Below are positions 41,251 through 50,029 of a stretch of 64,000 nucleotides of DNA, piece by piece (positions within the stretch are counted from its first letter, which is position 1; every line of letters starts with the position of its first letter). The notes under the pieces were generated by a model. The model did not search any database and had not been told where the DNA came from. It worked only from the letters and a program-made list of their open reading frames with translations. A program made the translations under genes and the position numbers. The stretch covers positions 41,749 through 105,748 of the forward strand of contig JBIKZA010000001.1 in the NCBI GenBank assembly GCA_044354975.1. Direction: 5' to 3'. The stretch comes from CAIZGX01 sp044354975. GTDB taxonomy: Bacteria; Bacteroidota; Bacteroidia; Flavobacteriales_D; Sanyastnellaceae.

Positions 41251-42115
41251 CAGTCTTTTTCCTCAACAAACTCTCCAACCATACACTGGAAAGAATAAGA
41301 ACTGCGCCGACGTAAAAAAGTGGACGCATGTATTCCGATTGCCCGTAAAAAAGTAAGGCCAATACAATCGTATAAACGGGTTCAAGATTTATAGCAATGG
41401 CGCAGGAAAAGGGTGAAAGATGTTTCATCACATTAATACTCGCAATGAAGGCAAAAGCTGTTGTAACGGTGCCGAGTAGAATAACGAGTAGCCAATCGTA
41501 GCTGTTCAATTCACTGACGATGTGCCATTCGTGTTGAAATGAAATGACAGCAATGAGGACAACACTTCCACCTAGCATTTCATAAAACGCAATGTTACTT
41601 GCGTGAATGGTGCGAATAAATTTTCCGTTGAAGGAAGAAAAAATAGCTGCGAACAAAGCAGCTAACAGAGCGAATACTATTCCCCAAGCGTACTCCATTT
41701 CAACATTGAAAATAACGGCTACGCCGGCGGTAACCAAAGTCCCAAGGGCAAGTTCCTTCCACACAAATTTCTTTCTTGAAAATAAAGGTGAAACAAGCGC
41801 AACAAAAAACGCCGTTGTGCTAATGACCGCAAGTGCAGTACTGACGTTACTGATGTGAATGCTGTAAAAAAAACACAGCCAATGAGTGGCGGTAAGCACA
41901 CCCACGAACAATAGTTTGGTAAGATCGAAACGCGAAACCACAAACGACTTCTTCCAGAAAAATTTATAGACCGCAATGGACACCAACGCTACCATCATGC
42001 GCAAGAAAACCAATACCGTCACAGAAAAGCTCAGTTCCTTTCCAAGGATACCTGTAAAGCCCCAAAGAAATACAATGAAGTGAAGTAAGACAAGTGCTCT
42101 ATTTCTCTCCTTCAT
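41228..42115 (-). CDS. EamA/DMT-superfamily permease
   Basis: 295 residues with about ten membrane helices in two EamA repeats (first LLHFIVFLWGFTGILGKELSF, second beginning AWGIVFALLAALFAAIFSSFNGKFI). It is a probable drug/metabolite exporter of unknown substrate. The ATG at 42115 lies inside the end of the DUF502 gene (17-nt overlap), so I prefer it to the GTG at 42142; translational coupling is likely. The 3' end overlaps the M48 gene on the other strand. Confidence 0.88.
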   Translation of the reverse strand: MKERNRALVLLHFIVFLWGFTGILGKELSFSVTVLVFLRMMVALVSIAVYKFFWKKSFVVSRFDLTKLLFVGVLTATHWLCFFYSIHISNVSTALAVISTTAFFVALVSPLFSRKKFVWKELALGTLVTAGVAVIFNVEMEYAWGIVFALLAALFAAIFSSFNGKFIRTIHASNIAFYEMLGGSVVLIAVISFQHEWHIVSELNSYDWLLVILLGTVTTAFAFIASINVMKHLSPFSCAIAINLEPVYTIVLALLFYGQSEYMRPLFYVGAVLILSSVWLESLLRKKTVTKPSAN

Positions 42116-42695
42116 TTTTTTCGTGCTCGAATTCAACAACACCGCCGCTTACAACATACTTCATGAGTTCAAGAGAATTTCCTGTAATAAGCTTAACGTT
42201 GCTGCGCGGAACAATGACCAAGTGTCCGGAAAAACTGTAGCTCATTGGAATATAAACCCCAACTTTTCCAGCTTCCGCTTCTCCAATTTCTTGCAAGTCC
42301 TCATCCGTAACAAATCCAATGACTTCCACTTCGTGGTCTTTGCTTAATCGCACCAAAACTGGCTTGTTGAAACGTTTCTTATTTCCTACAAATGCACCGA
42401 GCATATCTGTAATGCTTTTGTAAATGGTTTTAATAAAGGGAATACGATCTAAGAATTTTAAAAAACGACTTCTAATTTGGTCGTTAATAATTTTCGCCCC
42501 TAAGAAACCAAGGATTACCAGGGCCACTAGCAAAAGTAAAATTCCAAGTCCAGGGTACTTGTGTTCTATTGGTAGAATGCGATCCAAAGAATCAAAGATT
42601 GTGTACAAAACATATCCAGTAATGTATACGGGAAGAGCAAGTACCAAACCGTTTACGAGGTAGGCGAATAATTTTCTGGAAAAAGACTGTTTCAT
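42099..42695 (-). CDS. DUF502 family membrane protein
   Basis: 198 residues. Two membrane segments near the N-terminus (about 8-30 and 47-70) are followed by a soluble domain with the DUF502 pattern: RIPFIKTIYKSITDMLGAFVGNKKRFNKPVLVRL and GVYIPMSYSFSGHLVIVPRSNVKLI. The family is widespread, of unknown function. Upstream lies TATCTTCG, one base off the -7 consensus. It overlaps the downstream permease gene. Confidence 0.88.
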   Translation of the reverse strand: MKQSFSRKLFAYLVNGLVLALPVYITGYVLYTIFDSLDRILPIEHKYPGLGILLLLVALVILGFLGAKIINDQIRSRFLKFLDRIPFIKTIYKSITDMLGAFVGNKKRFNKPVLVRLSKDHEVEVIGFVTDEDLQEIGEAEAGKVGVYIPMSYSFSGHLVIVPRSNVKLITGNSLELMKYVVSGGVVEFEHEKNEGEK

Positions 42696-42801
42696 AGTGC
42701 TCGCGAAGATAGAATCTCTTTGGTGTTTTTATTATGGAAAGCATTGCACAATTAGAAAAAAATACCTAATCTTGAATGAGCGTTAGCTCTAACCTTAACC
42801 T

Positions 42802-44538
42802 ATGAAAAATATCTACTTCTTTTTTGCTGTGTTCTTTGTTGGAATTATTTCCGTGAACGCACAATGTCCAACATGTGCTCCTGACCCCACCTGCACAAAC
42901 ACAACGGGGACACCAATGATATGCCCCGCTATTCCGCCGAATGCCACCACAGGTGTTTATTACGAACAGGTCATGACGTTCTTTATTCCAACCGATGTTA
43001 CAGACCCTGGTTCAGGAGTGAATGCAACGTTGCTTCAGTTAACCATTACCGATGTTTCAGGATTACCTTTTGGACTGGAATTTACGTTGAACGACGCTGA
43101 CGGAATTTTTTATCCGCCTCAAGGAGAGAATTCAGGATGTGCTACCATTTGCGGAGTTCCTGTATTACCGGGGACTTATGATATTGTCATTAGTATTACC
43201 GCTCTTGCGGAAGCGTTTGGATTTGAAGTCACTCAAAACGACAGCTTTATTATAACGCTTATTGTTGAGCAAGGACCTGGAGGAACGTCCACTTTTGCAT
43301 TTGACCAATCTGCAGGATGCGGTTCTATCGACGTCGATTATGTTGCAACAATAGGTGGCGACGCTGGACAACTTACGACGTATACGTGGGATTTTGGAAA
43401 TGGACAAACGGGAACCGATGCTGATCCAGCTCCTGTGAATTACGGTGCGCCAGGAACATATACGGCAACGCTTCAAACAATTATTTCAAACTACGTTATT
43501 ACATCTGTAAATCTTGCGGGAGTGAATGGCAATTGGAGTGGCGATGCTGACGATTTATTTAGTACTGCCGACCCATACTTCACAATCAACAACGGCGCTG
43601 GAAGTGCTGTATACACAAGCGGAACGGTGAACAACCAGACCAGTGCGTCATTTGCCAACGTGAACTTCAATCTTTCAAATCCGCCTTACACCATTACCTT
43701 TTGGGATTCTGACGACATCACGCAAGATGATAATTTAGGAACGTCTTCTTTCAACATTGCCGTGGGTTCACAGTCTTTCAATTCGGGAAATGGAACTTCT
43801 GGAACCATTAACATCTCATTGAACGAAGTGACTAATATTTCAGCATCTACGAGCATCAGCGTCTTCCCGCAGCCCGATGCTTTGGTAAGTGTAGCTGGAA
43901 ATGTGATTTCATGCTCTAACGACACCATGCCCACTTACTTCTGGTATTACGACGGTGTATTGATCTCGGGAGAATCGGGATCGAGTTTAACCATGACCGA
44001 ATCTGGCTATTACACGGTATACGTGCAAAACGAATTTGGCTGTTCTTCTACGAGCGAACCGTATTTGTATTGTGCACCTATTGAAGCCTTCTGGAACGCC
44101 GCAGCAGATCAATTGTCAGTTGAAGATATTTACGATACTTACCAGTGGTTCTACAACGGAATGCTTTTACAAGGTGCAATTACTTATTATTTAATTAGTC
44201 CGCCAAACGGGGTTTATGCCGTGCAGGTGACGAACAGCTATGGTTGCGTTATAACATCTGATATGATAATCGTAAACGTTGGAGTGGAAGAAATTGCATT
44301 GGAAGACCAATTGAACATTTACCCGAATCCGGTTACAGATGTCTTGAATGTTCAATGGAAAAACACGAATGAAAGTGCAAACCTTTCCATTCGCGATCTT
44401 TCAGGAAGATTAGTTCTTTCAGAGCGCGTAGCGAATGGAAACGCTGTACTTGATTTTTCGAATCTCTCTTCAGGAAATTATATTCTTGAATTGCAAACGG
44501 AAGAAGGAACTCTACGTAAGCAAGTTATTAAGCAATAA
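42802..44538 (+). CDS. Large secreted protein with PKD-like domain and T9SS sorting domain
   Basis: 578 residues with signal peptide (to about residue 21). A cysteine-rich N-terminus (CPTCAPDPTCTNTTGTPMIC) is followed by a putative Ig/cadherin-like segment, a PKD-type domain (YTWDFGNGQTG ... APGTYTATL), Ig-like modules with paired cysteines, and a T9SS type A sorting domain (LNIYPNPVTDVLNVQWKN ... GNYILELQTEEGTLRKQVIKQ). It is likely a surface adhesin or binding protein. A GAAT mini-hairpin array begins right after the stop codon. Confidence 0.87.
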   Translation: MKNIYFFFAVFFVGIISVNAQCPTCAPDPTCTNTTGTPMICPAIPPNATTGVYYEQVMTFFIPTDVTDPGSGVNATLLQLTITDVSGLPFGLEFTLNDADGIFYPPQGENSGCATICGVPVLPGTYDIVISITALAEAFGFEVTQNDSFIITLIVEQGPGGTSTFAFDQSAGCGSIDVDYVATIGGDAGQLTTYTWDFGNGQTGTDADPAPVNYGAPGTYTATLQTIISNYVITSVNLAGVNGNWSGDADDLFSTADPYFTINNGAGSAVYTSGTVNNQTSASFANVNFNLSNPPYTITFWDSDDITQDDNLGTSSFNIAVGSQSFNSGNGTSGTINISLNEVTNISASTSISVFPQPDALVSVAGNVISCSNDTMPTYFWYYDGVLISGESGSSLTMTESGYYTVYVQNEFGCSSTSEPYLYCAPIEAFWNAAADQLSVEDIYDTYQWFYNGMLLQGAITYYLISPPNGVYAVQVTNSYGCVITSDMIIVNVGVEEIALEDQLNIYPNPVTDVLNVQWKNTNESANLSIRDLSGRLVLSERVANGNAVLDFSNLSSGNYILELQTEEGTLRKQVIKQ

Positions 44539-44539
44539 T

Positions 44540-44588
44540 GTGCTTCGCACGAATGTCGTGACGAATGCCTTCGGCGAATGTCTGCGAC
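44540..44588. repeat. Mini-hairpin array, separator GAAT
   Basis: GTGCTTCGCAC, GTCGTGAC, GCCTTCGGC and GTCTGCGAC are separated by GAAT at 44551, 44563 and 44576. The array starts one base after the stop of the T9SS gene and ends at the yraN stop (TTA at 44589), so it fills the convergent gap. It uses the same separator as the first block at 18.3 kb, but different stems. Confidence 0.8.
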
Positions 44589-44954
44589 TTATCTGACTAA
44601 GGGATAAAACGCCTCTTCGAAATGAAAGATTTTTGTAGAGGCGTTTTCTTGTTCTACAATAGAAATCACGTCGAACCGAGGTTCTAGCGAATAGTTATGA
44701 AGCACAATGAACAAGTGCGCTGCACGAATCAACTTCTGTCGCTTACGCGGATTAACCGCATCAAGCGGATTACCGAAGGCGTCGGTGCTGCGTGTTTTCA
44801 CTTCAACAAAGACGAGATAATCATGATCAATCATGATTAAGTCAACTTCATACGGATCTATTCGCCAATTCATGGCGACTTCCTTGTATCCTTTTTTCTT
44901 TAAAAAGTCCAGCGCTTGCGCTTCTCCTTTTTTTCCTAATGCAGTGTGGTTCAT
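44589..44954 (-). CDS. YraN family (UPF0102) nuclease-like protein
   Basis: 121 residues of the restriction-endonuclease-like fold. The core is GKKGEAQALDFLKKKGYKEVAMNWRIDPYEVDLIMIDHDYLVFVEVKTRSTDAFG, with catalytic-type residues in EVDLI and VFVEVKTR. The family's activity is uncertain. It is divergent from the beta-barrel gene at 44993 across a 38-nt gap and convergent with the T9SS gene across the hairpin array. Confidence 0.9.
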   Translation of the reverse strand: MNHTALGKKGEAQALDFLKKKGYKEVAMNWRIDPYEVDLIMIDHDYLVFVEVKTRSTDAFGNPLDAVNPRKRQKLIRAAHLFIVLHNYSLEPRFDVISIVEQENASTKIFHFEEAFYPLVR

Positions 44955-44965
44955 GGTTAAGCAAT

Positions 44966-44973
44966 TACATTTG
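44966..44973 (+). promoter_or_regulatory. -7 promoter element for the beta-barrel gene
   Basis: TACATTTG fits TAnnTTTG and lies 19 nt before the ATG at 44993. It places the start there rather than in the upstream frame. Confidence 0.45.
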
Positions 44974-44992
44974 CTGCAAATTATTTCATTCT

Positions 44993-45856
44993 ATGAAAAA
45001 TCTTCTTGCTTTCCTGTTTGTGTTTATGGGCATAACAACTTTCGCTCAGAGTTCTAACGAGCCACAATCTTCATGGGGCGGGGTTTCCGATCGCAAGGGA
45101 CAGAATTATTTTTATTGGGGTTATAACCGTGCTTCCTATCTAAGAAGCTATATTCATTTCAAGGGAGATGGCTACGATTTCGAATTGAAGGAAGTAAGCG
45201 CTACCGATATGCCCGCGAAGTTTGATCCAAACGTTTACTTAAATATTAAGTATTTCAGCGTGCCGCAATTCAATGTTCGGTTTGGTCGCTTTCTTACCGA
45301 TCAGTTCTCTGTTTCAGTGGGATGGGATCACATGAAGTATCGTTTAACACCCACGCAGACGTGCATTTTAAACGGGTACATTGACACTACGAAATACGCA
45401 GGACAAGAATTCACAGGAAATTTCAATAACCAACAAATTCTGTACACCACCAGCTTCATGGATTTCCACCACAGCAACGGATTCAATTTCATTCGTGCTG
45501 CCGCTGAATACCGCGCCCCTGTTTGGACAGACAAGACCAATAAATACGGATTGTACATGTGGTGCTCTGGTAACTTAGGAATCTTTTTGCCTTGGACCGA
45601 TTTCACTTTTTACGGTGAACGCCATTTGAATCGGTTGCATGTTGCTGGTTGGGGATGGAGCGCCTCTTCTGGACTTCGTTTCGAAGCAGGCAAACATTTC
45701 TTCGCGCAAGTAGGCGCACAATTCGGAAGATCGTATTTAGGTGACATCATGTTGGAAGACGGCGACAAAAACGCACGCGCTCAACAATCCATTACCTTCA
45801 TTGAACGCTCATGGTCTATCGGAACCTACTTTGGTGGCGGGAAAAAGAAACGGTAA
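44993..45856 (+). CDS. Exported outer-membrane beta-barrel-like protein
   Basis: 287 residues with signal peptide MKNLLAFLFVFMGITTFAQ. The mature protein is rich in alternating aromatic strands, such as NYFYWGYNRASYLRSYIHFKG and GWSASSGLRFEAGKHFFAQVGA, ending with basic residues. It probably forms an outer-membrane barrel. No named family is recognised. It starts divergently from yraN and ends 11 nt before the convergent lpd gene. Confidence 0.75.
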   Translation: MKNLLAFLFVFMGITTFAQSSNEPQSSWGGVSDRKGQNYFYWGYNRASYLRSYIHFKGDGYDFELKEVSATDMPAKFDPNVYLNIKYFSVPQFNVRFGRFLTDQFSVSVGWDHMKYRLTPTQTCILNGYIDTTKYAGQEFTGNFNNQQILYTTSFMDFHHSNGFNFIRAAAEYRAPVWTDKTNKYGLYMWCSGNLGIFLPWTDFTFYGERHLNRLHVAGWGWSASSGLRFEAGKHFFAQVGAQFGRSYLGDIMLEDGDKNARAQQSITFIERSWSIGTYFGGGKKKR

Positions 45857-45867
45857 AATCCTGCGGA

Positions 45868-47274
45868 TCAAATGTGAATCGCGCGTTTCGCCGTCGCATC
45901 CAACGCTGCTTCCTTGAAGCTCTCGGTGAATGTCGGGTGAGCGTGAGAGATGCGTCCAATGTCTTCAGCGCTAGCGCGGAATTCCATAGCCACAACGGCT
46001 TCAGCAATCATGTCTGCGCAACGCGGACCAATCATGTGAACCCCTAAGATTTCATCGGTGTCTTTGTCGGCCAATACTTTCACCAATCCATCGGTGTCCA
46101 TACTCGCACGCGCTCTTCCGCTGGCTTTGAATGGGAAGCTTCCTACTTTGTAGTTCTTGCCCATTTCTTTCAATTGCTCTTCAGTATATCCAACACTCGC
46201 AACTTCTGGCCACGTGTACACAACACCTGGAATTAAGTTGTAGTTGATGTGTGGTTTTTGTCCGGCAATAACTTCAGCCACAAATGTTCCTTCTTCTTCT
46301 GCCTTGTGCGCAAGCATTGCGCCTTTCACTACATCGCCGATTGCGTAGATGTTCGGAACGCTTGATTGAAGGTGATCGTTGGTAGCAATTCTTCCGCGCT
46401 CGTCTACTTGAACCCCCGCTTTGTCTAATCCTAAATTATCTGTGTAGGGCTTTCTTCCAACCGAAACAAGAACGTAGTCACCTTCTAGGGTAAGCACTTC
46501 TCCTTTTGTGTTGTCTGCTTTCACCGTAACTGTTTTTCCTTTCGCCGTTACTTCTTTCACTTTGTGTGAAAGGAAGAATTCGAATCCAATTGCAGTCAAT
46601 GATTTTTGAAGTTCCTTCCCCATTGTTTTATCCATGGTTGGAATAATTCCATCCATGAATTCCACCACACTCACCTTCGAACCCAGACGCGCATAAACAC
46701 TCCCCAATTCTAATCCAATTACACCACCACCTATAACAATCAAGTGCTTTGGAACTTCTTCCAACTTCAATGCTTCGGTGCTTGTAATAACTCGTTTTTT
46801 ATCGATTTGAATGAAAGGCAAGTTCGCCGGTTTTGATCCGGTAGCTATAATGAAATTCTTTCCGCTTACTTCTTCGGTTGTTCCGTCTGTTTTCGCAATG
46901 GAAACCGATGTGGAAGAGGTGAACGAACCGTGTCCGTGAATAACGGTCACTTTGTTTTTCTTCATTAAATAATCAATGCCTTTGGTTGTTTGGTCTACCA
47001 CGTCTTGCTTACGCTTCACCATTTGTGTTAAATTCACTTTCGGCTTTGAACCCAAGTCAATCCCGTGTGCTTCGAACGTGTGAACTGCCTGATGGTAGTG
47101 CTCGCTGGAGTCTAGAAGCGCTTTCGAAGGAATACATCCAACGTTTAAACAAGTTCCTCCAAGTGTTGAATAACGCTCAACCAATGCGGTTTTCATTCCT
47201 AACTGAGCGCAACGAATAGCGGCTACGTATCCGCCTGGACCCGCGCCAACAACAACTACATCGAAATTTTCCAT
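45868..47274 (-). CDS. lpd: Dihydrolipoyl dehydrogenase
   Basis: 468-residue flavoprotein (E3) that reoxidises dihydrolipoamide in the pyruvate and 2-oxoglutarate dehydrogenase complexes and in glycine cleavage. The N-terminal FAD motif is DVVVVGAGPGGYVAAIRCAQ, the redox disulfide lies in GGTCLNVGCIPSKALLDSSE, the NAD motif is HLIVIGGGVIGLELGSVYARLG, and the C-terminal catalytic His-Glu pair is in SHAHPTFTESFKEA. Length is normal. A perfect -7 element precedes the ATG. gcvP, which needs this subunit, lies at 52.8 kb. Confidence 0.96.
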   Translation of the reverse strand: MENFDVVVVGAGPGGYVAAIRCAQLGMKTALVERYSTLGGTCLNVGCIPSKALLDSSEHYHQAVHTFEAHGIDLGSKPKVNLTQMVKRKQDVVDQTTKGIDYLMKKNKVTVIHGHGSFTSSTSVSIAKTDGTTEEVSGKNFIIATGSKPANLPFIQIDKKRVITSTEALKLEEVPKHLIVIGGGVIGLELGSVYARLGSKVSVVEFMDGIIPTMDKTMGKELQKSLTAIGFEFFLSHKVKEVTAKGKTVTVKADNTKGEVLTLEGDYVLVSVGRKPYTDNLGLDKAGVQVDERGRIATNDHLQSSVPNIYAIGDVVKGAMLAHKAEEEGTFVAEVIAGQKPHINYNLIPGVVYTWPEVASVGYTEEQLKEMGKNYKVGSFPFKASGRARASMDTDGLVKVLADKDTDEILGVHMIGPRCADMIAEAVVAMEFRASAEDIGRISHAHPTFTESFKEAALDATAKRAIHI

Positions 47275-47278
47275 GGTG

Positions 47279-47286
47279 CAAAGATA
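47279..47286 (-). promoter_or_regulatory. -7 promoter element for lpd
   Basis: Minus-strand TATCTTTG, a perfect TAnnTTTG, ends 4 nt before the ATG at 47274. It lies 6 nt from the end of the DedA gene on the same strand, so lpd has its own promoter despite the close spacing. Confidence 0.5.
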
Positions 47287-47292
47287 AGCACG

Positions 47293-47943
47293 TCAATCCA
47301 TGACCTCGCTTTCTTTTGATTTTGATTTTCTACGCTCTTTGAGATAGGCGAGAACAACGTAACCGTTCGTCAATAAAATGAATCCGAGAATTATATATTC
47401 GAGATAGTCCTTTATTCCGGGGAATTTTTCACCCAAAAAGAACCCCAAAAGAGTGAGAGAACAAACCCAAGCAATAGCACCAATAACGTTGAAGCCTAAG
47501 AATGATTTGAAAGGGACATGAATAACACCGGCTAAAATCGGAGCGAAGGTTCGTATGTAGGGAAGAAATTTCCCAAGTATGAGGGTCTTTCCTCCATGTC
47601 TTTCGTAAAATGTTCGTGTAACGTCCACGTATTTCTTTTTGAAGAAGAAGGAATCTTTTCGGTTGAAAATAGCCGGCCCCAAGCGCCATCCGAAGTAATA
47701 ACCAAACAAACAGCCGGCTAGCGAGGCTATGGACATATACAAAAGTAAATTGACGATGGGAGTATCTAGAAGTTGCGGTTGAGTGGAAGTGATAAGCCCT
47801 GTGAAAAATAACAACGAGTCTCCCGGAAGAAAGAAGCCAATGATAATCCCGTTTTCAGCGAATAGAATAATGAGTACCAGCGCTAGTCCGCCAATGTGCA
47901 AAATTTGCTCAGGGTTGGTAATACTTTGAATGAAATCCCACAT
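47293..47943 (-). CDS. DedA family membrane protein
   Basis: 216 residues with about five hydrophobic segments and the DedA family motifs: FAENGIIIGFFLPGDSLLFFTG, FGYYFGWRLGPAIFN, and the central GGKTLILGKFLPYIRTFAPILAGVIHVPFKSFLGFN, which carries the conserved arginine. DedA proteins are flippases of undecaprenyl phosphate or other lipids. Upstream lies CTAATTTG, near the -7 consensus. Confidence 0.92.
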   Translation of the reverse strand: MWDFIQSITNPEQILHIGGLALVLIILFAENGIIIGFFLPGDSLLFFTGLITSTQPQLLDTPIVNLLLYMSIASLAGCLFGYYFGWRLGPAIFNRKDSFFFKKKYVDVTRTFYERHGGKTLILGKFLPYIRTFAPILAGVIHVPFKSFLGFNVIGAIAWVCSLTLLGFFLGEKFPGIKDYLEYIILGFILLTNGYVVLAYLKERRKSKSKESEVMD

Positions 47944-48013
47944 ACTTCCGCAAATTAGGTTTTTCTTCCTTCAGAATCTTTATTGATAATTCGATTCTAA
48001 CAACAACTATTCG

Positions 48014-48352
48014 TTAGGAAGTTTTTTTCGGGTATTCAACCCGAATGGTTTTGAAGTTTGACGGATCATATTTTACAATTACACCTGAACCCACCGAATA
48101 GAGGGGTTCTTTTTCACAACGATCTTCCGTTCTCACGCGAATGGCTTCACCGCCAGTGGGCGTGTATTCAATTACAGGATAGAAATATTTCTTTCCCTTT
48201 TCTGTCGCGCTCATCCAATTGACAATTCTTCCCGATGTCTTTTGACTTTTTAGGGCGAAGCGAACGGTGTCTTTGAATATGTAGACACCGATTCCAATCG
48301 ATAGTAAAACTAGAAAAGTATAGGGAATGATATCTGGAATGTTGTCTATCAT
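48014..48352 (-). CDS. DUF3592-like small membrane protein
   Basis: 112 residues from the ATG at 48352 (MIDNIPDIIPYTFLVLLSIG). One membrane helix (about 10-28) is followed by a soluble segment RIVNWMSATEKGKKYFYPVIEYTPTGGEAIRVRTEDRC, typical of DUF3592. The promoter element at 48375-48382 excludes the longer reading of the frame. It is divergent from porX. No function is known. Confidence 0.65.
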   Translation of the reverse strand: MIDNIPDIIPYTFLVLLSIGIGVYIFKDTVRFALKSQKTSGRIVNWMSATEKGKKYFYPVIEYTPTGGEAIRVRTEDRCEKEPLYSVGSGVIVKYDPSNFKTIRVEYPKKTS

Positions 48353-48374
48353 GATGAAGTTTACGTTACGCCTA

Positions 48375-48382
48375 CAAATATA
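48375..48382 (-). promoter_or_regulatory. -7 promoter element for the DUF3592 gene
   Basis: Minus-strand TATATTTG fits TAnnTTTG and ends 22 nt before the ATG at 48352, which decides between the candidate starts. Confidence 0.45.
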
Positions 48383-48468
48383 GTCTTCATAATTTTTACT
48401 GCCATGCAATTTATTCGCTTTACTTCGTTACGACATTTGCACTGTTGCTTTCAACATAAAAATTAGAA

Positions 48469-50028
48469 ATGAATCCTGTAAAAATACTTTGGGCCGACGA
48501 CGAGATAGAATTGCTTAAACCGCACATTCTTTACCTCGAACAAAAAGGCTATGTGCTAACTACCGTGAACAATGGCCGTTCTGCTATTGACTGGGTGAAA
48601 AAAGAGTTTTTCGACATCGTTTTTTTAGATGAGAACATGCCTGGACTTAGCGGTTTGCAGGTGCTTCAAGACATGAAGGCAATTGATTCTTCTCTTCCAA
48701 TTGTTATGATTACGAAGAGCGAAGAAGAGCACATTATGGAAGATGCCATCGGCTCGAAAATTTCAGATTACCTCATTAAACCCGTTAACCCGAATCAGAT
48801 TCTTCTAACTATAAAAAAGAATCTTGATGAAAAGCGATTGGTGAGTGAAAAGACCACCAACGATTATCGTCAAGAATTTCGCGAGATAAATATGCAGCTC
48901 GGTCAGCGCATGGATGCTGAGGAGTGGAAAACTTTCTTCAAGAAAATGACATTTTGGGCGCAAGAACTTCGCGGTTCGAACGACGAAGGGATGAATGAAA
49001 TATTCAAGACGCAACGCAAAGAAGCGAATGAGCAATTCTCGAAATTCATAAAGCAGAATTACCTCGAATGGATGAAAGATTTTTCGAAGGCGCCTTTGCT
49101 TACGAATTCTGTTTTTCGTCAGCGCGTTGCGCCGTTGGTTGCTTCCGCGAAGGCCGATGAGTCTGTGTTCATGTTGGTCATAGACAACTTGCGTTACGAT
49201 CAGTGGAAAACACTTATTCCACACATAAAACCTTTTTACCGTATTGAAGAGGAAGACTTATTCTTCAGTATTCTTCCTACAGCCACGCACTATGCGCGCA
49301 ATGCGCTGTTCTCTGGATTAATGCCTTCGGAAATGCAAAAACTTTATCCGAATTGGTGGATGAGTGAAGAAGATGAAGGCGGAAAAAACATGCACGAAGA
49401 AGATTTCTTAGGCACGCAATTGAAGCGTTTGGGTCTCGATGTGAAGTGGTCATACAATAAGATTACGAATTACCATGCTGGAAAGAAATTAGCCGATTCA
49501 TACACGAATTTGTTGAAGAACAACTTGAATGTGATCGTTTACAATTTCGTGGACATGCTTAGTCATGCCCGCACTGAAATGGATGTGATTAAGGAATTGG
49601 CAGATGACGAGCCGGCCTATTTGTCGTTAACCGAAAGTTGGTTCGAGCACAGTGCGCTGTTAGAAATGCTGAAGCATTTATCTGAGAAGAAGTGCAAGGT
49701 TATTATTACAACCGATCATGGAACCGTTCGTGTTGAAAATCCGATTCGCATAGTTGGAGATCGAAATACCAATTCAAATTTGCGCTACAAGGCGGGAAGA
49801 AATTTAGATTACAATCCGAAAGATGTATTTGAAATTCGCAACCCAAGTGAGGCGCATTTGCCTAAGCAGAACATTAGCACCGCATACGTATTCGCAACGA
49901 ACAACGATTTCTTTGTTTATCCGAATAACTACAATCAGTTCATGAACTACTACCAAAACACGTTTCAGCACGGAGGTATTTCGTTGGAGGAAATGATTAT
50001 TCCATTCATCGTGTTACAATCGAAATAA
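48469..50028 (+). CDS. porX: T9SS regulator PorX (response regulator with PglZ-type domain)
   Basis: 519 residues. An N-terminal receiver domain (1-120) has the acidic pair D10-D11, phospho-acceptor Asp54 in FLDENMPGLSG, and the Lys in YLIKPVNP. A helical linker leads to a C-terminal alkaline-phosphatase-superfamily (PglZ) domain with VIDNLRYDQWKT, ITTDHGTVRVENPIRI and HGGISLEEMIIPF. In Porphyromonas and others PorX, with sensor PorY and the sigma factor SigP, controls T9SS gene expression. PorY is not adjacent. It precedes tsaE by one nucleotide and is the only T9SS regulator seen here, matching the T9SS client proteins in the window. Confidence 0.93.
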   Translation: MNPVKILWADDEIELLKPHILYLEQKGYVLTTVNNGRSAIDWVKKEFFDIVFLDENMPGLSGLQVLQDMKAIDSSLPIVMITKSEEEHIMEDAIGSKISDYLIKPVNPNQILLTIKKNLDEKRLVSEKTTNDYRQEFREINMQLGQRMDAEEWKTFFKKMTFWAQELRGSNDEGMNEIFKTQRKEANEQFSKFIKQNYLEWMKDFSKAPLLTNSVFRQRVAPLVASAKADESVFMLVIDNLRYDQWKTLIPHIKPFYRIEEEDLFFSILPTATHYARNALFSGLMPSEMQKLYPNWWMSEEDEGGKNMHEEDFLGTQLKRLGLDVKWSYNKITNYHAGKKLADSYTNLLKNNLNVIVYNFVDMLSHARTEMDVIKELADDEPAYLSLTESWFEHSALLEMLKHLSEKKCKVIITTDHGTVRVENPIRIVGDRNTNSNLRYKAGRNLDYNPKDVFEIRNPSEAHLPKQNISTAYVFATNNDFFVYPNNYNQFMNYYQNTFQHGGISLEEMIIPFIVLQSK

Positions 50029-50029
50029 C

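Noticed and set aside
48403..48468. A third pheT-end-like sequence near a CCATGCAA at 48.4 kb
   Set aside because: Only about ten bases resemble the 29.46 kb copy and the downstream sequence is unrelated.
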